Source: Ganoderma boninense (lineage: Eukaryota; Basidiomycota; Agaricomycetes; Polyporales; Polyporaceae). Taken from it: DNA of 64,000 bases. A program made the translations under genes and the position numbers. Shown in pieces: positions 59,041 to 64,000 of this stretch. The first letter of the stretch is position 1, and every line of letters begins with the position of its first letter. The stretch covers positions 2,424,389 through 2,488,388 of the forward strand of contig CM035309.1 in NCBI GenBank assembly GCA_002900995.3, written 5' to 3'. The notes under the pieces are model-generated. The model did no database searches, was not told the origin of the DNA, and was given only the letters and a program-made list of their open reading frames with translations.

Positions 59041-60435
59041 TATGAGGAAAGACAGGACAGTTTGGCTGTTTCAGAGCTGGGAAGACGGGAGGAGGAGGAG
59101 GAAAGGCACTGCCAGCAAGCACCTCAACTATCCTGCGGTAACTATGCTCGGGGAGTGGGGGAACTGAACAGACCTAAGATAGCACGAGGTCCACAATTAC
59201 GGTAGGCACCGGGGCGGCGAAAGGATTCCTGTCTTCTGCATTGAGCAACGTGGAGCTTCTACGGTCCAATGAATGACTTATCGAACTCAATTCGGCAGGG
59301 GTGATGATTAGCAGGATTGCTCCCCGTCCTTCTAGACCGTATGCGCTTTCGGAGGGAGCCAAGAACCAGGTTGATTGAGCGGACCACGTCAGGATGCCGC
59401 AACGCTCCTGGGTTCATCTGCTTGTCATGCAACGGGCTGTTTCTTTGTTTCTATCTTGGAAGCCAAAGTTGGATTCGGCATGCCGAAACCCTGTTCGGGG
59501 CCGAACTCGTCGTTGGCACACAGCCTCAGGCTGACATATGAAGAGTTGTCAGTTGCGCACGAAGAGTGTAGTAAGGTACTCACAGGCTACAGCTGAGCCT
59601 CCCGTGGAGCGACTCTATCGGTGACAGTGGGGTTTCGAGGGATGCTGCATAGTGTGATGTGAAAGTCTTTCCAACTCACTTCTCACGTCAACGGACGATG
59701 CCAATGGTGGCAGAGCATGAGAGCAGCGGCATTGGAGGAACAGAGATACCCAACATGGTGCATGCACTTGGAGGATACTGTACGTACGACGGCCGCTGGC
59801 AGTGGAGACGATGCTGGAAAGCCTCCCGAGCATTCGAGTGCCCCTGGGCCAAGCGATGTCTTCCTATTAACTCTGTGTAAAGATGATTATCACCAGGAAT
59901 GGGATGGGGACGCCGACAACGTCCACATCTCATTCCCGGCGACAATACTCGTCTGGGGTGTGTGTCGGAGGATTCGAACACGTGGCAGCTCAGCAAGAAC
60001 AGGCAACCCCAAACCACTGAGCCAAGTGCCCTGAGGAGTGGGTGTGTTATAGAAGACTTCACCTCTGTTCTCCCACCTGAATGCCATTGAGGTGGTACGA
60101 GGCTGTACGAGCGCAACCGAAGCGCAACTTCGTCCGATAAGATCTTATGCTTATGTAATTTGTAGTGGCTGAGATGGAGCGCTCGATGGCCGCCCAGGCT
60201 CCATGTTCACTGTAATAGTTCACTGTTCAGCACCGCACCTGCGGTGAGTCTATGTACCTTCATCCTGCTACCCGCTGGTTACAGTATATTCATCGACGAA
60301 ACACGCAGCACTCTTCAAGGCATCAATATGAATTTGACATCGCTACACCATGCTCCGAGCCGATTGATTCCACTGCCTCCAGTCAAGCCGCCAGCAGACT
60401 CGTATCCTACTTCCCAAGCAATGTTGATCTATGAC
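59041..60435. other. Intergenic with tRNA-like Pol III boxes
   Basis: No protein gene recognised. On the minus strand an A-box match (TGGCTCAGTGG, 60014-60024) and a near B-box match (TGTTCGAATCC, 59970-59980) are spaced as in a tRNA. The acceptor and T stems do not pair, so this looks like a tRNA-derived fossil and not a tRNA. Confidence 0.4.
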
Positions 60436-61842
60436 TTATATGAAGGTCCGTAGGTGCTCAGTGAGCGCGAGCAAGGCCAAGCTCTGGCCGTACGGCATGC
60501 TGGTGAGTGGAATCTTCTTGTAGCCCTCCAGGTCATCGAAAACCGGCGTCCCGAACGATGTCTGCCTCAGTTCACCCTCCTCGGAGATGTTCCCAAGCAC
60601 GCCCTCCATCGCCTTCTTCGCCGCGTTCTCGTAACGCTCCTCCCGCGGGATCAGCCTCATTCTCAGTGCCTTGGCGATGCCGTACGCGAAGCCCGCTGTT
60701 GCCGACGCCTCCAGGTACGACGTCGGGTCGTCGATCAGCGTGTGCCACAGCCCCGTTTGGGAGTCCTGGTACTTGACGAGCGCGTCGATCTGCGCGACCA
60801 GGGACGCCGTGAGGAACTTGCGGACGCCGTCCGTCTCAGGCAGCCCGAGGAGCTCGATAAAGTCCGGAATGGCGACCGTCACCCAGCAGTTTCCGCGGCC
60901 CCAGCGAGCCTTCGCGAAATGATGTCGCCCTTCGAACGTCCATCCTGAGAATCCGTCGTACGGTTATTCAAGCAGCGGGGTTCCAGGCATCGATCTGACA
61001 CGCACCGTGGAACCAGAGGCCGGTTTGGAGATCCTGCAGGTACTTCACGCTGCGCTTCATGAGCTGTATGCAGATGAATAATCTGACGGGGGTCTCACTG
61101 CAGGATGAACTGTCGCTTGGCCTCCTCGACGTAGGGCGGACGATTGAGGACGAGGCCAATCTTCGCTAGTGGGAGCACGCTCATCATGAGCGTGTCGTCC
61201 CACAGCTGCTGGTAGTTTTCCGTGAGGTACGTGATGTGCTGGAGCCCGCCCTCCTCGGTGCGCGGCATGTCGTGCATAACCCATTCCGCCCACGAGTCCA
61301 GATGGACGTGGTAGTTCGCCGCACCCTTCTCGTGCAGGTACGCTGCGGTGAGCAGCGGCGACATCGTGTTGACATTCTACGTGCCCAGACCTCAATTCAG
61401 TGGCGGCCGGGGCTCGGTGAGGGGACAAGGGCTTTACCTTGGTCGTCCCGACCTCAAACCTGTCCTTGAACCATTTGAGCGCTATGTCAAGAGCGCCCTG
61501 ATCGCCCGTAATCTCGTGGAACTTCAGCAGGCCGTAGAGTCCTGGTGGCCTCATGTCAATTCATGTTCTCGTGATCTGGAGCCGATGTGTCTTACCGATG
61601 CCATGAGTCCACTTCGAGGCGACCCCAGGGTGAGTATCTGCGCGCTGGAGAGTTCTGTCCGTGCTGCTCACCTCCCAGTCCTCCCAGCCTTTCGTGTCGA
61701 TTATGCGGCCGTCGGCGAGGGGCATGAGGAACTCGCCCGTCTCATCCTTGATGTTGACGAGACACGTTATCAAGTTATTGATGTGCTTGATCGTGGCGAC
61801 CTTGGCGGGGTTCACGTTTCTGAACGACATCGCGCTGACCAC
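60436..61842 (-). CDS. GH105 unsaturated rhamnogalacturonyl hydrolase-like
   Basis: Family 105 glycoside hydrolase that removes the unsaturated uronic acid left by pectin (rhamnogalacturonan) lyases. The start is near 61842 or the next ATG at 61830. No signal peptide is seen, so it is likely intracellular. Order: IKHINNLITCLVNIKDETG, LADGRIIDTKGWEDWE, a 16-nt microexon 61611-61596 (WTHGI), GLYGLLKFHEITGDQGALDI, and NVNTMSPLLTAAYLHEKG. LDSWAEWVMHDMPRTEEGGL, YQQLWDDTLMMSVLPLAKIG, KYLQDLQTGLWFHG and GWTFEGRHHFAKARWGRGNC follow, then SYLEASATAGFAYGIAKALR, RQTSFGTPVF and PLTSMPYGQSLALLALTEHL. The W-D/G-R-G-N patterns and alternating helices fit the (alpha/alpha)6 barrel. No frame breaks. The gene is divergent from an MFS transporter. 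Confidence 0.88.
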
Positions 61843-62225
61843 CGACCACTGTCAAGCGAGCAAATTTCGACACGATTTCCAGGCTGATGTCGGCCAGCTT
61901 TATGTGCGCGCCGGCAGTCTGGCAGAGGGAGCCTCAGGCTCACGGCCCGCCCATCCGCCTTGGCAAAGAGTCCGGATTGATATCCGCTGATATCCCAGAA
62001 CGGGCCGAGTTTCCCCACACCTCCTCGCGTTCCTGGCCGCAGGTGATATGCGGGCAAGCGGCATTCAGAAGCCCTTCAAGACGATCGCCTCCTCAACTCG
62101 TAGCCGACCCCGTGGGGTCAGGTGGGGTACGCTAGGCTCGTGATGGGATGTAGGGCGGCGAATAAAACACGTCCTGTGACGGAACGAGTGTTCGCCGTCT
62201 TGTGTCTGAGTCGTGTGTGCTCACC
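61843..62225. promoter_or_regulatory. Divergent promoter of GH105 and MFS symporter
   Basis: 383 bp between the two divergent starts. Shared control is inferred from layout only; no specific operator was identified. Confidence 0.35.
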
Positions 62226-64000
62226 ATGACCACGACCACGACGACCCAATTCTCTTCGAGCTCGCTCGACGCACAGGCTGTGGTCCGAGATATGTCGCCA
62301 CTTTCGAAGGACGGCACGACACGCGTGCAGGAGCGGCGCATCGAGGACGTGGAGAAGGAGGTTGGGTCCATCACAAGCGGGGCGGAGACGCAGCGTACGT
62401 ATCTTATTCGGTATTCGACCTAGAGTCTCCCTCCTTTCCTTTGTTGTTGAGCTCATTGGCTCCTGCGTATCGCAGCCGCTGCAGGTATCGATGCTGAAGT
62501 CGCAGGTGAGTTGTTATAACAACGTTCAGGAGAGGTAGAGCTGACGGCATGGGGGACAGAGTTCTTCTCGACTCGTGGAAACGGTCCCATCGAAATTGAC
62601 GAGGCGACGGACAGGCGGCTCAGGTGGATGATCCACAAGCGCGTTCTCGTGAGTGCATGTGCTGTCTAGTTGGCGGCATACGAAGGCCTTACTGGTTATG
62701 CTCCCAAGGTCGTCATGGTCGTCACTTACTTCGCCCAGACGCTTGACAAGGGGTAAGGGAGACTATCTTAAGTGATGGTACATGGCGTAACATGTTCGTG
62801 CTAGGACAATCAACTTTGCGTCCATTATGGGCATCGTCGAGGACACACACCTCGTCGGCCAGCAGTATTCTTGGCTTACGACCTGCGGTATGCCTCCTTG
62901 AAGTTCGATTTTCGGTTGCCTGTGTTGACTCACCTTGCCCATAGTGTATCTTGCCATGTGAGCGTTACGTCAAGGTCGTGTCGTCGACGTCTCCTCACCT
63001 GAATATTCTCCAGTCTGGCTTGGGAGTTTCCTACAAATCGACTCATCCAACGTTTGCCAATTGGCAAGTACCTCGCCTTCAAGTGAGTTATTCCATCTCC
63101 TCTCCCTCTTTTCACGACTTATGCTCCTGCTAAAAATATATCACCAATGATCATTAGCATCTCAGCTTGGGGTGCCGTCTTGGCGTGCACAGCGGCGTGC
63201 AAGAATTTCACCGGTCTGATCATCGTGCGGACATTGCTCGGCGTCTTCGAGACAGTCTGCCAGCCTGCGTTCGTCTTTCTCTCGACGATGTGGTATCGGC
63301 GCGAGGAACAGGCACTCGTAATTGGCGCGTTCTATTCTATGAACGGCTTCCAGCAGTGCGTGGGTGGGCTTCTCGCTTATGGTGTCGCCCATATCCACAA
63401 CCAGCCTCTGAAGAACTGGCAAATCTTGTTCACGGTGCGTCCGTATTCAGATAGTGCTGCTCCAGGAGGGTTGTTTGTTGATACTATAGACACTGACAGA
63501 TCCTTGGCTGCGTGACGTTTGCTTGGGGCATCTTCGTTGGGTTTTGGCTCCCGGACTCGCCCATGCGTGCGAAGTGCTTCTCGCCCGAGGATCGGCTGCT
63601 CATGGCAGAGCGTGTGCGGAAGAACGAGACCGGTATTCAGAACAAGGAGTTCAAGGTGTGTACGCACGGAATTATGGTCTGCCCCACGACCTGACTTCAA
63701 TTTGCAGTGGTACCAAGCACGCGAGGCCTTCACGGACCCTATCGTTCTGAGCTGCACTCTCATCTCTGTGAATCCTCCAGTATTTCTGAACACGCTCAAT
63801 ACACATGCTGACTTCTCGGTCATGCCGTCGTAGTTCACAAATGGCCTTCCTCCCGGCGGCCTCGGCGCGTTTTCCAACCTCATCATCACAGCCTTTGGCT
63901 ACACTCGACTGCAGACCTATCTGCTGGCCATCGCGCAAGGAGCGATAATCATGGCCTTCCTCTTCAGTGCCGCCTACCTTTCCAAGAAGTACAACCAGAA
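62226..64000 (+). CDS. MFS anion:cation symporter (Dal5/allantoate-permease-like), cut by window end
   Basis: Plasma-membrane importer of the ACS family. It starts at 62226 (MTTTTTTQFSSSSLDAQ), with a cytoplasmic N-terminus and clean short introns throughout. Segments are AAGIDAEVA, EFFSTRGNGPIEIDEATDRR, LRWMIHKRVL|VVMVVTYFAQTLDKG and TINFASIMGIVEDTHLVGQQ. The family signature LAWEFPTNRLIQRLPIGKYL follows, then ISAWGAVLACTAACKNFTGL, FETVCQPAFVFLSTMWYRRE (with the R-x-E seen after TM5 in this family) and NGFQQCVGGLLAYGV. ILGCVTFAWGIFVGFWLPDS, MAERVRKNETGIQN and WYQAREAFTDP come next. FTNGLPPGGLGAFSNLIITA and YLLAIAQGAIIMAFLFSAAY are the last segments before the window ends, so about the last third is missing. 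The substrate is not evident; the neighbouring GH105 suggests pectin-derived sugars or acids as one possibility. Confidence 0.85.

Noticed and set aside
1..64000. CRISPR array, rRNA, PKS/NRPS core or intact transposase
   Set aside because: None seen on reading both strands; the gene structures are eukaryotic throughout.

Overview
The window is from a filamentous basidiomycete, most likely an agaricomycete of the wood-decay type (Polyporales is a guess). The evidence is very intron-dense genes with 50-60 nt GT-AG introns, and families typical of that group: DUF6534 membrane proteins, an IMD/BAR protein, a high-nitrogen-upregulated-type P450, class-3 lipases, fungal SARAF and Mediator Med19. 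Exons were assembled by eye from splice signals and frame continuity. Family names come from recognised motifs, not from a search.

Layout. 0-10 kb: a DUF6534 gene running off the left edge (-), an IMD-domain gene (-) whose 3' end is lost in a 100-N gap, a possible small ORF, and a complete DUF6534 gene (+). 10-20 kb: SARAF, a GNAT acetyltransferase, a short-chain reductase and a Ser/Thr-rich single-span membrane protein, all (+), each with at least one frame break. 21-25 kb: a deleted GNAT pseudogene, a GNAT copy without frame breaks and a decayed reductase fragment, all (-). 25-32 kb: a seven-span membrane protein (-), a non-coding foldback repeat, a 2-oxoamine synthase (AONS-like, +) and a further GNAT copy (-). 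32-42 kb: an MFS transporter (-) with an 860-nt first intron, head-to-head with Med19 (+), then a cytochrome P450 (-). 45-49 kb: two tandem secreted lipases (+). 51-59 kb: 3-ketodihydrosphingosine reductase (-), a third DUF6534 gene (+), a collapsed DUF6534 remnant (-) and a second AONS-like gene (-). 60-64 kb: a GH105 unsaturated rhamnogalacturonyl hydrolase (-), divergent from an MFS anion/cation symporter (+) cut by the right edge.

The main theme is local gene-family turnover. DUF6534 occurs four times, the GNAT family four times, AONS twice and lipase twice, and three loci are remnants (GNAT at 21.1-21.6 kb, reductase at 24.2-24.5 kb, DUF6534 at 56.5-56.9 kb). Paralogues keep exon lengths, including microexons of 14 and 10 nt, so intron architecture is a good guide to descent. 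Single-base frame breaks occur in seven unrelated genes, including the conserved Med19, several at short homopolymers. Consensus error is therefore likelier than wholesale gene death. No rRNA, functional tRNA, CRISPR array, intact transposase, PKS or NRPS was seen.
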